From the IMG/VR virus record IMGVR_UViG_3300040801_001572, positions 1 to 64,000 of that record: a stretch of DNA of 64,000 bases; one strand, 5' to 3'. The position numbers and the translations under genes are program-made. Each line of letters opens with the position of its first letter. The first letter of the stretch is position 1. Of this stretch, positions 14,461 through 21,230 are shown in pieces. The DNA comes from a virus. The notes below the pieces were generated by a model, which saw nothing but the letters and a program-made list of their open reading frames with translations, was not told where the DNA came from and searched no databases.

Positions 14461-14910
14461 ATGGCAAAGCAGAAATTGGTAACGCGCCAGCAGGTCATTG
14501 CAATCGTGAACGCCAAGTGGGAAGCGGCACAGAAAGGTGACACCGAAGCACGCCGCTTCCTGGAACAGTACATCGGCAAGGCTCTGATGGTACTGTTGGA
14601 TCGTCAGACGCAAGACGAGCAACGCGACACCACTGTGAAGTACCGCAACGAAATGGGCTTCACTGGCGCTGATGGACGTAGTGGCACTATTGCTGCTCGC
14701 ACCTACCTCAAGTACAAGGGCTTCCCGGAAGACTGGATGCTGAAGCAATGGGTCAAGCCCAATCGCAGAGGCGTGCCGCGTATCGCCAAGTACTGGAGAC
14801 AGCTGAACGAAGCTGCTATCCAGAAGGCCCGAAAGGCAGCCTACCAACAACTGAAACTGAACACTGGTTGCACTGCAGAAGACTATCGCACTGCAACCCA
14901 CGGAGCGTAA
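14461..14910 (+). CDS. hypothetical basic protein, 149 aa
   Basis: Starts behind TAGGAGATGAAACA. Basic helical protein with a central IGKALMVLLDRQT segment and a Lys/Arg/Trp-rich second half (WVKPNRRGVPRIAKYW). Nucleic-acid binding is plausible from charge. First of four closely spaced genes. Confidence 0.77.
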   Translation: MAKQKLVTRQQVIAIVNAKWEAAQKGDTEARRFLEQYIGKALMVLLDRQTQDEQRDTTVKYRNEMGFTGADGRSGTIAARTYLKYKGFPEDWMLKQWVKPNRRGVPRIAKYWRQLNEAAIQKARKAAYQQLKLNTGCTAEDYRTATHGA

Positions 14911-14911
14911 C

Positions 14912-15097
14912 ATGTACTTCGACAACTGCGGACTCGTAACCGACGATCAGGGTGACCAGCGCATTTACATTGCCTGGAGACATGTGCACGGGATCATGAA
15001 GTGGCTCCAGGACGGGAAGTCCTACTTGACCTACCCTGGGCATTCATTCACTCGCCAGCAAGTAGGCTTCCTACTTGCTTACTATGGAGAGGACTAA
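14912..15097 (+). CDS. hypothetical protein, 61 aa
   Basis: ATG one base after the previous stop. Small aromatic-rich alpha/beta protein. No domain seen. Confidence 0.68.
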   Translation: MYFDNCGLVTDDQGDQRIYIAWRHVHGIMKWLQDGKSYLTYPGHSFTRQQVGFLLAYYGED

Positions 15098-15098
15098 A

Positions 15099-15383
15099 AT
15101 GCAGGCAGTAGCCCTACTCGAGATCCATCGCAAGTTCCACGGCAAGGTGCGAGAGTTTCGATTCCAGAATTCCCAGTACCGTGGCTTCTATGGTGCTCTG
15201 GTCGATGATCCGCAGATGGTGGCCCAGCGCACTGCCGTTCACGCAGTCCGGCACGATCCCCACCTCACTGCTCAGCTCAGTTTCATGAGCTTCGACACCA
15301 ACGAGCTGCCCGACTATAGCAAGTGGTGGCACGTGAAGGTGGACCGCACCAACGTTGATGACTACCAGGAGATTGATCTGTGA
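15099..15383 (+). CDS. hypothetical protein, 94 aa
   Basis: Start at 15099 is behind ATGGAGAGGACTAAA; the longer frame would overlap the preceding gene. His-rich (VHAVRHDPHLT). Unknown. Confidence 0.72.
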   Translation: MQAVALLEIHRKFHGKVREFRFQNSQYRGFYGALVDDPQMVAQRTAVHAVRHDPHLTAQLSFMSFDTNELPDYSKWWHVKVDRTNVDDYQEIDL

Positions 15384-15613
15384 AGAGTGTATTGACCTCC
15401 ATTGTGCATCACCAGTTCGCTCAGTGTTGCATCCAAAACACATTGGTAGAGCTTGGCAGGCATCCTCGTAAGTTCGAGCTCGATCAAGCCCGCTGGCGCG
15501 CCGACGAGTTCATCCAGCTGGCCAATCAAAGCTGGGGCCGTGGTAACTGGTACATCACAGGCTTCCGCAGAGTAGGAGTCTTCCTGCGCCCCAGGGTGAG
15601 GTTGACAAACTGA
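15380..15613 (+). CDS. hypothetical basic protein, 77 aa
   Basis: GTG in GTGA overlap. Basic alpha/beta product. Its 3' end overlaps a promoter (15602). Confidence 0.68.
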   Translation: MKSVLTSIVHHQFAQCCIQNTLVELGRHPRKFELDQARWRADEFIQLANQSWGRGNWYITGFRRVGVFLRPRVRLTN

Positions 15614-15688
15614 CCAATTGATGCTATAGCCACCCAAAAAGAAATGGTCGAATAAATGGTTGACGTTGGGGCTGGTTGGATGTATCAT
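15602..15688 (+). promoter_or_regulatory. tandem sigma-70-type promoters for the ATPase gene
   Basis: Upstream pair TTGACA-17-TATAGC (15602-15630) and downstream pair TTGACG-17-TATCAT (15660-15688). The second has GGTTGGAT, the inverted spacer element. Both transcribe 15737. Confidence 0.75.
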
Positions 15689-15697
15689 GTGTTTTGT

Positions 15698-15713
15698 TAG
15701 CTGTTAGGAGCTA
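15698..15713 (+). promoter_or_regulatory. 5'-terminal mRNA hairpin, GTTAGG loop
   Basis: TAGCT-GTTAGG-AGCTA at the predicted 5' end of the downstream transcript. It covaries with the stem at 10820-10835 and is followed by the same CACACAGGAGA ribosome site. Confidence 0.72.
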
Positions 15714-15736
15714 GCAACAACACACAGGAGATAGAA

Positions 15737-16846
15737 ATGTTTTTTGTTAAGATTGAAAACGCCAAGCACAGAAATCAAAAAGTGCCCGTTGATGTCTACC
15801 CTGTCGTTAAGGACTACGACGAAGACAAGGGTCAGATGACGATCCTCACTGACGGGAAGACCAAGCCCTTCCAAGTCAAGAACGCTCGCATCAAGCTGGA
15901 CGAGGGCGACTTCTTCTACTGCAACAAGGACGGGGAAGCTATTGACCCGGACACGATCCGCTCTATGCAGAGCGCTGCAGGCGAAGTTGAAACTGACGAA
16001 GCTGCTATTGCTGAGTTCCTCGCTAACGAAAGCGAAGACGACGCAATGGAGCGCATCGGCAAGCAGTTCCAAATGCTGGAGCGTATCACTGACGCGAGTG
16101 CGCGAGGCATTGTGCGCGGGCTTGTAGTGAGTGGTCCTCCCGGCATCGGTAAGAGCTTCGGCGTGTACAAGCAATTGGCCGAAGCGAACCTGACCCGCAA
16201 GCTTGCAGACGACGCTACCTGCTACGACATCGTGAAAGGCACTTGTACTGCGATCGCACTGTATCAGTCGCTGTACTTGAATCGTCACAAGGGCTTCGTT
16301 ACTGTGTTCGACGACTGTGACGACATCCTGTTCGACGACACTTGCCTGAACATGCTCAAGGCAGCACTGGACTCGGGCAACAAGCGCATACTGAGCTATC
16401 GCGCAGAGAGCCGTGTGCTGAAGGAAGCTGACATCCCCGACAGCTTCGAGTTCGAGGGCAGCATCATCTTCCTTACGAACTTGGACTTCGAGGCCCTGAG
16501 CCAGTCGGACAAGAAGAAGGCCATGCACTTGGGTGCTATCGTGTCGCGCTGTCACTACCTGGACTTGGAGATCAGCACTCAGCGTGATCAGCTGCTTCGC
16601 ATCAAGCAGATTGTACGCGCAGGCATGCTGGACGAGTTCGAGTTTGAGAACGGCGAAGAGCAGATGATCGTAGACTGGATCTTCCAGGAAGCGAACTACT
16701 TGCGTGAGCTGAGCCTGCGCATGGTCAAGAAGATTGCTGACTTCGTAGCAGCTGAACCTAACAACTGGGAAGACTTTGCTGTGAGCACTTGCTTGCGCAA
16801 GGACGCTCGTTACAGAAGGATGCTGGAGGCCAAGAAGGAGTCCTAA
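15737..16846 (+). CDS. AAA-type ATPase, 369 aa
   Basis: Walker A GPPGIGKS at 133-140, Walker B VTVFDDCDD at 188-196, and a sensor-1-like FLTNLD near 245-250. An N-terminal domain (1-80) precedes it and may choose the substrate. It is the largest product of the early region, with tandem promoters and a stabilising leader. Phage AAA proteins of this size act as DNA-associated motors or remodelling factors, but nothing here shows the substrate. The C-terminal 100 residues are helical (lid-like). An intrinsic terminator follows. Confidence 0.88.
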   Translation: MFFVKIENAKHRNQKVPVDVYPVVKDYDEDKGQMTILTDGKTKPFQVKNARIKLDEGDFFYCNKDGEAIDPDTIRSMQSAAGEVETDEAAIAEFLANESEDDAMERIGKQFQMLERITDASARGIVRGLVVSGPPGIGKSFGVYKQLAEANLTRKLADDATCYDIVKGTCTAIALYQSLYLNRHKGFVTVFDDCDDILFDDTCLNMLKAALDSGNKRILSYRAESRVLKEADIPDSFEFEGSIIFLTNLDFEALSQSDKKKAMHLGAIVSRCHYLDLEISTQRDQLLRIKQIVRAGMLDEFEFENGEEQMIVDWIFQEANYLRELSLRMVKKIADFVAAEPNNWEDFAVSTCLRKDARYRRMLEAKKES

Positions 16847-16884
16847 GGGACTCCAACCTCCCCCGACCGAACATCTCCTGACCT

Positions 16885-16911
16885 GGACGCCCTAACACGG
16901 CGTCCTTTTTT
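16885..16911 (+). terminator. intrinsic terminator
   Basis: GGACGCC-CTAACAC-GGCGTCC followed by six T. Confidence 0.93.
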
Positions 16912-16929
16912 GTTGGAGCCATTTCGAGC

Positions 16930-16959
16930 TTGCGCTCCAACACAGGAGCCCGGTATACT
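16930..16959 (+). promoter_or_regulatory. weak sigma-70-type promoter
   Basis: TTGCGC, 18 bp, TATACT. It lacks both the TCCATCCA spacer element and the GTTAG leader, so the next gene may be outside the common early regulation. Confidence 0.6.
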
Positions 16960-16989
16960 GTGCCCAACAATAACAAAGGAGGTTCAGCA

Positions 16990-17178
16990 ATGAACACACA
17001 ACTAGTCCTGGTCAACACAGAGACCAACGAAGCAACATTCTTTTCTACCATCACTGATGCAGCTCAGTACCTGCGTCGTGACACCAGCACTGTGAGTCGT
17101 GCGCTGAGTGGCGATCGTAACTGCCGCACTGTAGCAGGCCACGTAGCAGTAGCAGTACCTGAGTACCTGCTAGGCTAA
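16990..17178 (+). CDS. NUMOD1-type DNA-binding protein, 62 aa
   Basis: Behind AAAGGAGGTTCAGCA. Residues about 20-50 (TITDAAQYLRRDTSTVSRAL then AGHVAV) match the NUMOD1 helix-turn-helix module that accompanies homing nucleases. Here it stands alone without a nuclease domain, so it is either a remnant of a homing enzyme or a small repressor. Own weak promoter and terminator. Confidence 0.75.
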   Translation: MNTQLVLVNTETNEATFFSTITDAAQYLRRDTSTVSRALSGDRNCRTVAGHVAVAVPEYLLG

Positions 17179-17202
17179 CACACTGCTAGCCCCCTACCCG
17201 AT

Positions 17203-17226
17203 AAGCCCGCTCCGTGCGGGCTTTTT
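17203..17226 (+). terminator. intrinsic terminator
   Basis: AAGCCCGC-TCCGT-GCGGGCTT followed by a T run. Confidence 0.92.
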
Positions 17227-17232
17227 CTTGGA

Positions 17233-17261
17233 TTGACATTTTGGTCCATTGGCAGTATCAT
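17233..17261 (+). promoter_or_regulatory. sigma-70-type early promoter
   Basis: TTGACA, 17 bp with GGTCCATTGG, TATCAT; leader GTTAGTTAGGAGTTAGGAG. Confidence 0.85.
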
Positions 17262-17294
17262 ATGCTTGTTAGTTAGGAGTTAGGAGATCAACCC

Positions 17295-18044
17295 ATGCAC
17301 AACCTGAGCCAACTCAAGCGTGAATGTGAACAGCGCATTGAAGAGACCATCCAGAAGGTTGAAGCACACTACGACATCGAGTTCCCCCGTGTGCCTATCG
17401 TGTGGAGTCGCAAGATGACATCCACTGCTGGTACTGCTCGGTACTCGCGATTGACCTACAAGCCCGTTCGCATCACACTGAGCGAGCCCTTGCTGAAACT
17501 GAACCCCACTGAGTTCGTGGACGACACCCCTGCCCACGAAGCAGTACACCTGCTGGCCAACTTCATTCACCAAACGGACTGTGGTCATGGTCCCAAGTGG
17601 AAGAGCATGATGCGCTTGGTAGGTGCACCCACAGATCGTACTCACAACATGGAGACGCCCAAGACTGGTACCGCACACCACTGTCGCTGTCGTGTGTATC
17701 ACCTGGGCCCAGTTCGCACTCGCAAGATTGCCAACGGCTTAGCTTACACCTGCAAGACCTGTAAGCACAAGCTGGTAAGGGGCATGGGTCCTTTCCAGTC
17801 AGCCAGTGACCGAGTAGAGGTCCGCCCTGAGAAGCCGCAGGAGAAACTGTTCCGCCCCGAAACTGAGTCAGGTACCAAGAGCTCCATGGTGCGTGATTGG
17901 ATCCGCAAGTTTCAGAAGTCGGGCATCATGGACGCGAATGTGATCTGCGGCTCGGACAAGATCATGAGTGAGATCTGTGCATCAACTGGTTTGGATCTCG
18001 CCCTGGCCCGCAAGTATGTACGCAACAACTGGAGCAAGGTATGA
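17295..18044 (+). CDS. SprT-like zinc metalloprotease, 249 aa
   Basis: HEAVH at 81-85 is the HExxH zinc site. Downstream CGHGPKWKSMM supplies the third His, as in SprT/Spartan enzymes. Residues about 130-157 have HCRC..YTCKTC, the zinc ribbon at the end of SprT domains. Residues 165-249 are an extra basic/helical part, with a final helix-turn-helix-like segment (DKIMSEICASTGLDLALARK). SprT-type proteases cut DNA-bound or cross-linked proteins; here the likely role is clearing host or phage DNA-bound proteins (inference). ATGA overlap with a tiny membrane gene. Confidence 0.88.
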   Translation: MHNLSQLKRECEQRIEETIQKVEAHYDIEFPRVPIVWSRKMTSTAGTARYSRLTYKPVRITLSEPLLKLNPTEFVDDTPAHEAVHLLANFIHQTDCGHGPKWKSMMRLVGAPTDRTHNMETPKTGTAHHCRCRVYHLGPVRTRKIANGLAYTCKTCKHKLVRGMGPFQSASDRVEVRPEKPQEKLFRPETESGTKSSMVRDWIRKFQKSGIMDANVICGSDKIMSEICASTGLDLALARKYVRNNWSKV

Positions 18045-18130
18045 AGCGACTGGCACGTAAGATGGCAGGCCCACTGTGCTTGATACTGATGGGCGCACTG
18101 TTCGGACTGGTAATAGGAGTACAACTATGA
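18041..18130 (+). CDS. single-span micro-membrane protein, 29 aa
   Basis: ATGA overlap with the protease stop and with the next ATG. Basic start MKRLARK, then one hydrophobic helix (GPLCLILMGALFGLVIGV). Too short for comparisons; the perfect coupling on both sides supports it. Confidence 0.6.
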   Translation: MKRLARKMAGPLCLILMGALFGLVIGVQL

Positions 18131-18234
18131 ACTGGCTCAAGTTTGTGGGAGCACTGGTAATCTTGCTCCTCATATCGTTCATGGCAGTGAGAGCATTCCA
18201 AATGCTGTGCGAAGACCAGGGGTCAGACGAATGA
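18127..18234 (+). CDS. single-span micro-membrane protein, 35 aa
   Basis: ATGA overlaps on both sides, with GGAG just upstream. One membrane segment (VGALVILLLISFMAV) and an acidic tail (CEDQGSDE). Confidence 0.62.
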   Translation: MNWLKFVGALVILLLISFMAVRAFQMLCEDQGSDE

Positions 18235-18392
18235 GACTGATACCTTTCTTGTTGCTCATTGTGTTTCTAATGGGCGCACTGATCACTGTGATGCTATCGG
18301 AATGGGATGCCCAGTATGAAAGAAGCCAAGCGGAAAGAGTCAGAGATGCCATTGGTCATGTGTCTACCCGTGATCATATGGATCGTGTGTGA
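18231..18392 (+). CDS. single-span membrane protein, 53 aa
   Basis: ATGA overlap start. N-terminal segment LIPFLLLIVFLMGALITVML, then a soluble charged tail. FLMGALI resembles ILMGALF in the product at 18041. Confidence 0.65.
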   Translation: MRLIPFLLLIVFLMGALITVMLSEWDAQYERSQAERVRDAIGHVSTRDHMDRV

Positions 18393-18421
18393 ACTCAGTT
18401 ACAGAGTGTAGGAGGAAGGTA

Positions 18422-18613
18422 ATGTACAGCCCTAGAAGAGGATGGGTGATACACCATATAGTCATACTGGTTATCAACGCAGTGGGCTTTGGTGCGCTGA
18501 TGCCCATCGACGCGATCGCGTACAAGATGCTGACTGCCTTGGGAGCAATGACATCCACTTGGCTGCTACTGAGCGAAGTGTTTCGAAAGGCACCCGAGGA
18601 GAGCAGTGACTGA
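18422..18613 (+). CDS. two-span membrane protein, 63 aa
   Basis: ATG behind GTAGGAGGAAGGTA; a GTG at 18389 in the same frame is possible but lacks a ribosome site. Two hydrophobic segments (HIVILVINAVGFGALM and LTALGAMTSTWLLL) and an acidic tail. Confidence 0.68.
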   Translation: MYSPRRGWVIHHIVILVINAVGFGALMPIDAIAYKMLTALGAMTSTWLLLSEVFRKAPEESSD

Positions 18614-19004
18614 GTGACTTCCTAAAATATCCCACGGAGCCGGCTGTGTGCTGAAAACCCCAGAACTTGGAAGCCGGTGGCAATCCGCTACTCAAATTTT
18701 TTGGGTACAGTATAGGCCTCCCCTCCGTATACTATTAATGCCCCTCTCTAGAACTATTCACTAACTGTGTGCTCTACTGTATATGCATAATCTGTGTTCT
18801 CAATCTGGGTGAGCTAGATATATGGGCAAATCTCACTTTAACTTGTAAAAATACCCCTCAAACCGGGCAAAATCACAGAACAAATCCGGTCTGCATAATG
18901 TGAGCAAGGGTTTTGGTTTTTGAATGTATTCGACCCGAAATCATAAGTTGACTATTCACTAACTGTGCTGTACAGTGTGAGCTCTATTAACTGAGTTACT
19001 CACT
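18614..19004 (+). other. intergenic region with a 16-bp direct repeat
   Basis: No credible ORF in about 390 bases. CTATTCACTAACTGTG occurs twice, at about 18754 and 18951, the second copy forming the spacer of the promoter at 18948. Near the left end AGCCGG recurs (palindrome AGCCGGCT), and AT-rich stretches follow. Probably a promoter-control region for the membrane array. Confidence 0.6.
18948..18976 (+). promoter_or_regulatory. promoter of the membrane-protein array
   Basis: TTGACT, 17 bp (ATTCACTAACTGTGCTG), TACAGT. No TCCATCCA element and no GTTAG leader, so it differs from the early cassettes. Another is not visible until 24434. Confidence 0.65.
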
Positions 19005-19202
19005 ATGCACAAGCGTCAAGTACAAGGTATTCAATTTGAAGCGGGCTACACAGGCTTTATGGTTGGTTTAGGGATAGCTATGAGCATGGCAGCATTTCAG
19101 CAAAGTGAAACATTCATAGGTTGGGTGTTTGCTGTGGGTAGCTTGTCACTTTTTGGCTTGTTTGTACGCAACTACATTCGTGCACCAGGAGAAACAGATT
19201 AA
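19005..19202 (+). CDS. array membrane protein 1, 65 aa
   Basis: First ORF after the 18948 promoter. Two membrane segments (GFMVGLGIAMSMAAF; GWVFAVGSLSLFGLFV), basic loop RNYIRAP at the end. TAATG overlap to the next ORF. Confidence 0.68.
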   Translation: MHKRQVQGIQFEAGYTGFMVGLGIAMSMAAFQQSETFIGWVFAVGSLSLFGLFVRNYIRAPGETD

Positions 19203-19354
19203 TGTTTAACTCATTCTTTTTAGGTGTGCTGTTTGCAAGCTCTACCATAGTGAGCGTGTCAGCAGTGGTAGGTGCAGGTCCATTTTCAATAGCGCTAGCA
19301 AGTGGTGCTATCAGTGTAGCTTCACTGTTTGGGTTTTGGTATATTTCACGATGA
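19202..19354 (+). CDS. array membrane protein 2, 50 aa
   Basis: TAATG overlap start and ATGA overlap end. Almost entirely two hydrophobic segments rich in Ser/Ala/Gly, joined by GAGP. Confidence 0.63.
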   Translation: MFNSFFLGVLFASSTIVSVSAVVGAGPFSIALASGAISVASLFGFWYISR

Positions 19355-19518
19355 CATTCAATTCTGTACAACTCAATCGTTTTACTGGGGCAGTATTCAC
19401 TGTGCTGGGTTTTGTGCTGCTGGGTTCCGAAACAGATGCTCACTTGGGGATATGCTTGCTGGCAGGAATGGGCATATTTGTAGGTGGGGTATTCACAGGA
19501 GCAGCTACTCGTGAGTAA
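19351..19518 (+). CDS. array membrane protein 3, 55 aa
   Basis: ATGA overlap start. Two spans (FTGAVFTVLGFVLLG; LGICLLAGMGIFVGGVFTGAA) around an acidic loop SETDAH. Confidence 0.65.
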   Translation: MTFNSVQLNRFTGAVFTVLGFVLLGSETDAHLGICLLAGMGIFVGGVFTGAATRE

Positions 19519-19723
19519 CTTGGATAGATTCACTGCCGTTGTTACTGCGGTTTGGTACTTGGTATTCGTGCCCTGGTTTGTGATCACATTTACTGATTCT
19601 GCGTGGGCGTGGTTTGTGCTGGGTGTGATTGTGGTCCTAGCACTGGTTGATCTGTATGTGCTTTGTGTACATCGTGTGTGGCCATGGCAGTGGTATCGGC
19701 TTAGAGAGGAACACAATGACTAA
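19511..19723 (+). CDS. array membrane protein 4, 70 aa
   Basis: GTG at 19511 overlaps the preceding gene by eight bases. Two spans (VVTAVWYLVFVPWFVITF; FVLGVIVVLALVDLYVL) and a Trp-rich, charged tail. Confidence 0.65.
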   Translation: MSNLDRFTAVVTAVWYLVFVPWFVITFTDSAWAWFVLGVIVVLALVDLYVLCVHRVWPWQWYRLREEHND

Positions 19724-19922
19724 ATGGGCGTGGGCTGCGGCAGCGGCGGCGTGGTTCAGTCTAGCGGTGTGGGTCTTGTTTCTCGACCTGGGCCCAGATT
19801 GCCAGCCGGATATCAGCCAGAGCTGTGTGCTGGTGCCAGCCCTAGGTCTAGCTGTGTTTGTGGCTCTGTGTGCTGTGTGCATGGCACAAGCTGTGTGTTA
19901 TCCCGGAGAGGCAGATGACTAA
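19716..19922 (+). CDS. array membrane protein 5, 68 aa
   Basis: ATG behind AGAGAGGAACACA. First span is a poly-Ala run (WAWAAAAAAWFSLAVWVLFL). The loop has two Cys (C-QPDISQSC) that could form a disulfide if periplasmic. Second span is Cys-rich. Confidence 0.66.
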   Translation: MTKWAWAAAAAAWFSLAVWVLFLDLGPDCQPDISQSCVLVPALGLAVFVALCAVCMAQAVCYPGEADD

Positions 19923-20076
19923 ACTGACCAAACTGTTGATCTGTGGTGGTAGTTTGATTGTGGGTGGTACTGCTATGACTCTTGCGGGCTCGGATCTGGG
20001 CTTGATCGGATGCTTTCTGGGTGGACTGCTCTTAGGTCGAGCTGTTAGACTGTGGGATTCAGGAGAAAACCTGTGA
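19915..20076 (+). CDS. array membrane protein 6, 53 aa
   Basis: Overlaps the preceding gene by eight bases. Two Gly-rich spans (LLICGGSLIVGGTAMTLAG; LGLIGCFLGGLLLGRAV). Confidence 0.65.
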   Translation: MTKLTKLLICGGSLIVGGTAMTLAGSDLGLIGCFLGGLLLGRAVRLWDSGENL

Positions 20077-20252
20077 GCTTTCGACCTTTCCGTGATCTGC
20101 GAGACAACTTTACTCTAATTGCGTTTGCAGCAGGTGTTTCGGTTGGAGCGTTCCTAACTGCTCCTTCGGTGACTACTCTGCTGGCTGTGGTGGGTTGTGC
20201 TGTAGTTACCCGACTGGCCTATCTTAGATCGGAGAAAACTGATGAATTTTAA
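20073..20252 (+). CDS. array membrane protein 7, 59 aa
   Basis: GTG in GTGA overlap, behind AGGAGAAAACCT. Basic N-terminus (FRPFRDLRD), then two Ala/Val-rich spans. Confidence 0.66.
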   Translation: MSFRPFRDLRDNFTLIAFAAGVSVGAFLTAPSVTTLLAVVGCAVVTRLAYLRSEKTDEF

Positions 20253-20427
20253 TCCTATTGAAAACCCCCTAGATGAGCTGTGTGTGAACTGCTTTATCTC
20301 AGGTATCCTGGCAACCATGTGCTATTTTCGGCCCAGCTTTCTAGCTGCGTTCTGTGTGTCGGTTGCTATTATCCTTACTTACCGAGCCTATTCTAAAACT
20401 CGGCAGGAGATGACAGATGAAGTTTAA
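20242..20427 (+). CDS. array membrane protein 8, 61 aa
   Basis: Opens MNFNPIENPLDEL, matched by MKFNPFENSIDML in the next ORF: a tandem duplicate pair. Two spans follow (NCFISGILATMCYF; FLAAFCVSVAIILTY), with TYRAYSK corresponding to QAYRRVR. Confidence 0.7.
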   Translation: MNFNPIENPLDELCVNCFISGILATMCYFRPSFLAAFCVSVAIILTYRAYSKTRQEMTDEV

Positions 20428-20587
20428 CCCCTTTGAAAACTCTATTGATATGTTGACTGTCCAAGCTGTTCTTTCGGGCGCGATCCTGGGAGTGTTTGTC
20501 AGTAATAAGCCCAGTATGGTTGGTGCTGTGTTTCTGGGACTGGCAGCAGTGTTCCTGGTCCAAGCATACAGGCGTGTGCGAAGATAA
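20417..20587 (+). CDS. array membrane protein 9, 56 aa
   Basis: Paralogue of the preceding ORF: same FNP-EN-D-L opening, ISG/LSG at the start of span 1 and an AY-R ending. Overlaps it by 11 bases. Confidence 0.68.
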   Translation: MKFNPFENSIDMLTVQAVLSGAILGVFVSNKPSMVGAVFLGLAAVFLVQAYRRVRR

Positions 20588-20639
20588 CTGTGCTGATAAT
20601 TGTTCAGGGAGAAACCAGCGCTAGCGGCGGGCTGCGGCG

Positions 20640-20855
20640 GTGAGATCCGAACTCCACAGCTTCCTGGGCGTGATCCTTCTGCTCTGGAACTGTTTTCAAA
20701 CAGGCATGACTGCGATCATATTCTCCATTGAGCAGTTCGGTGATCTAAACGTTGTGGTTGCGGGTCTTATGCTTGGGTTTGGTATGTGGTACACCATGAA
20801 CTTCGCTGGGCATTGGATGGATCCAAGAAGCACCGAGGAACAACTGGGTGGGTGA
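20640..20855 (+). CDS. array membrane protein 10, 71 aa
   Basis: Opens at GTG 20640 with a poor ribosome site in a GC-rich patch, after a 52-base gap; the true start may differ. LGVILLLW in span 1 and YTMNF at the end of span 2 place it in the Asn-signature subfamily. Confidence 0.62.
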   Translation: MRSELHSFLGVILLLWNCFQTGMTAIIFSIEQFGDLNVVVAGLMLGFGMWYTMNFAGHWMDPRSTEEQLGG

Positions 20856-21042
20856 AACTGGTGTACTTTTACTGTGCATAGTGATCACGGTGTGGTACCT
20901 AGTCACAGTGTCTTTGACTGCTGCACTGCTAGGACACTATGTTGATGTGAGTGATGCTCTGCTGGTGTTCTTTTGGGGTATTGCTACCTGCGCGAATGTG
21001 ATCAATTATATGGAAAGTGTACACCTGGAGAGTCGTTTATGA
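20848..21042 (+). CDS. array membrane protein 11, 64 aa
   Basis: GTG start overlapping by eight bases. Spans LLLCIVITVWYLVTVSL and ALLVFFWGIATCANVIN; the Asn and then ESVHLES follow span 2. Confidence 0.66.
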   Translation: MGETGVLLLCIVITVWYLVTVSLTAALLGHYVDVSDALLVFFWGIATCANVINYMESVHLESRL

Positions 21043-21230
21043 ACCCGGGATTTGTAGCTGTGCACATCGGTCAGATCATATGGTACTGGGCACTGGCTAG
21101 CTTGTGTTCTGAAGCGATGTATGCTGCTAATGAACTTTGGTGGGTTAGCAAACCGGCCACTGTGAGCTCAGTGGCTATTCCTATCATGCTTCACTGCCTC
21201 AACAACTTGATCAGCATGGACGACTTTTAA
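21039..21230 (+). CDS. array membrane protein 12, 63 aa
   Basis: ATGA overlap start. HIGQIIWYWALASL in span 1 with acidic residues after it; SVAIPIMLHCLNNL in span 2 carries the Asn signature. Confidence 0.67.
   Translation: MNPGFVAVHIGQIIWYWALASLCSEAMYAANELWWVSKPATVSSVAIPIMLHCLNNLISMDDF

Noticed and set aside
15704-16555. Minus-strand ORF of 283 codons opposite the ATPase
   Set aside because: The plus strand has Walker motifs and a promoter; the minus frame is low in recognisable features and is produced by codon bias.
18614-18950. Phage replication origin in the large gap
   Set aside because: Apart from AT-rich stretches and the 16-mer there are no iterons or other origin features.
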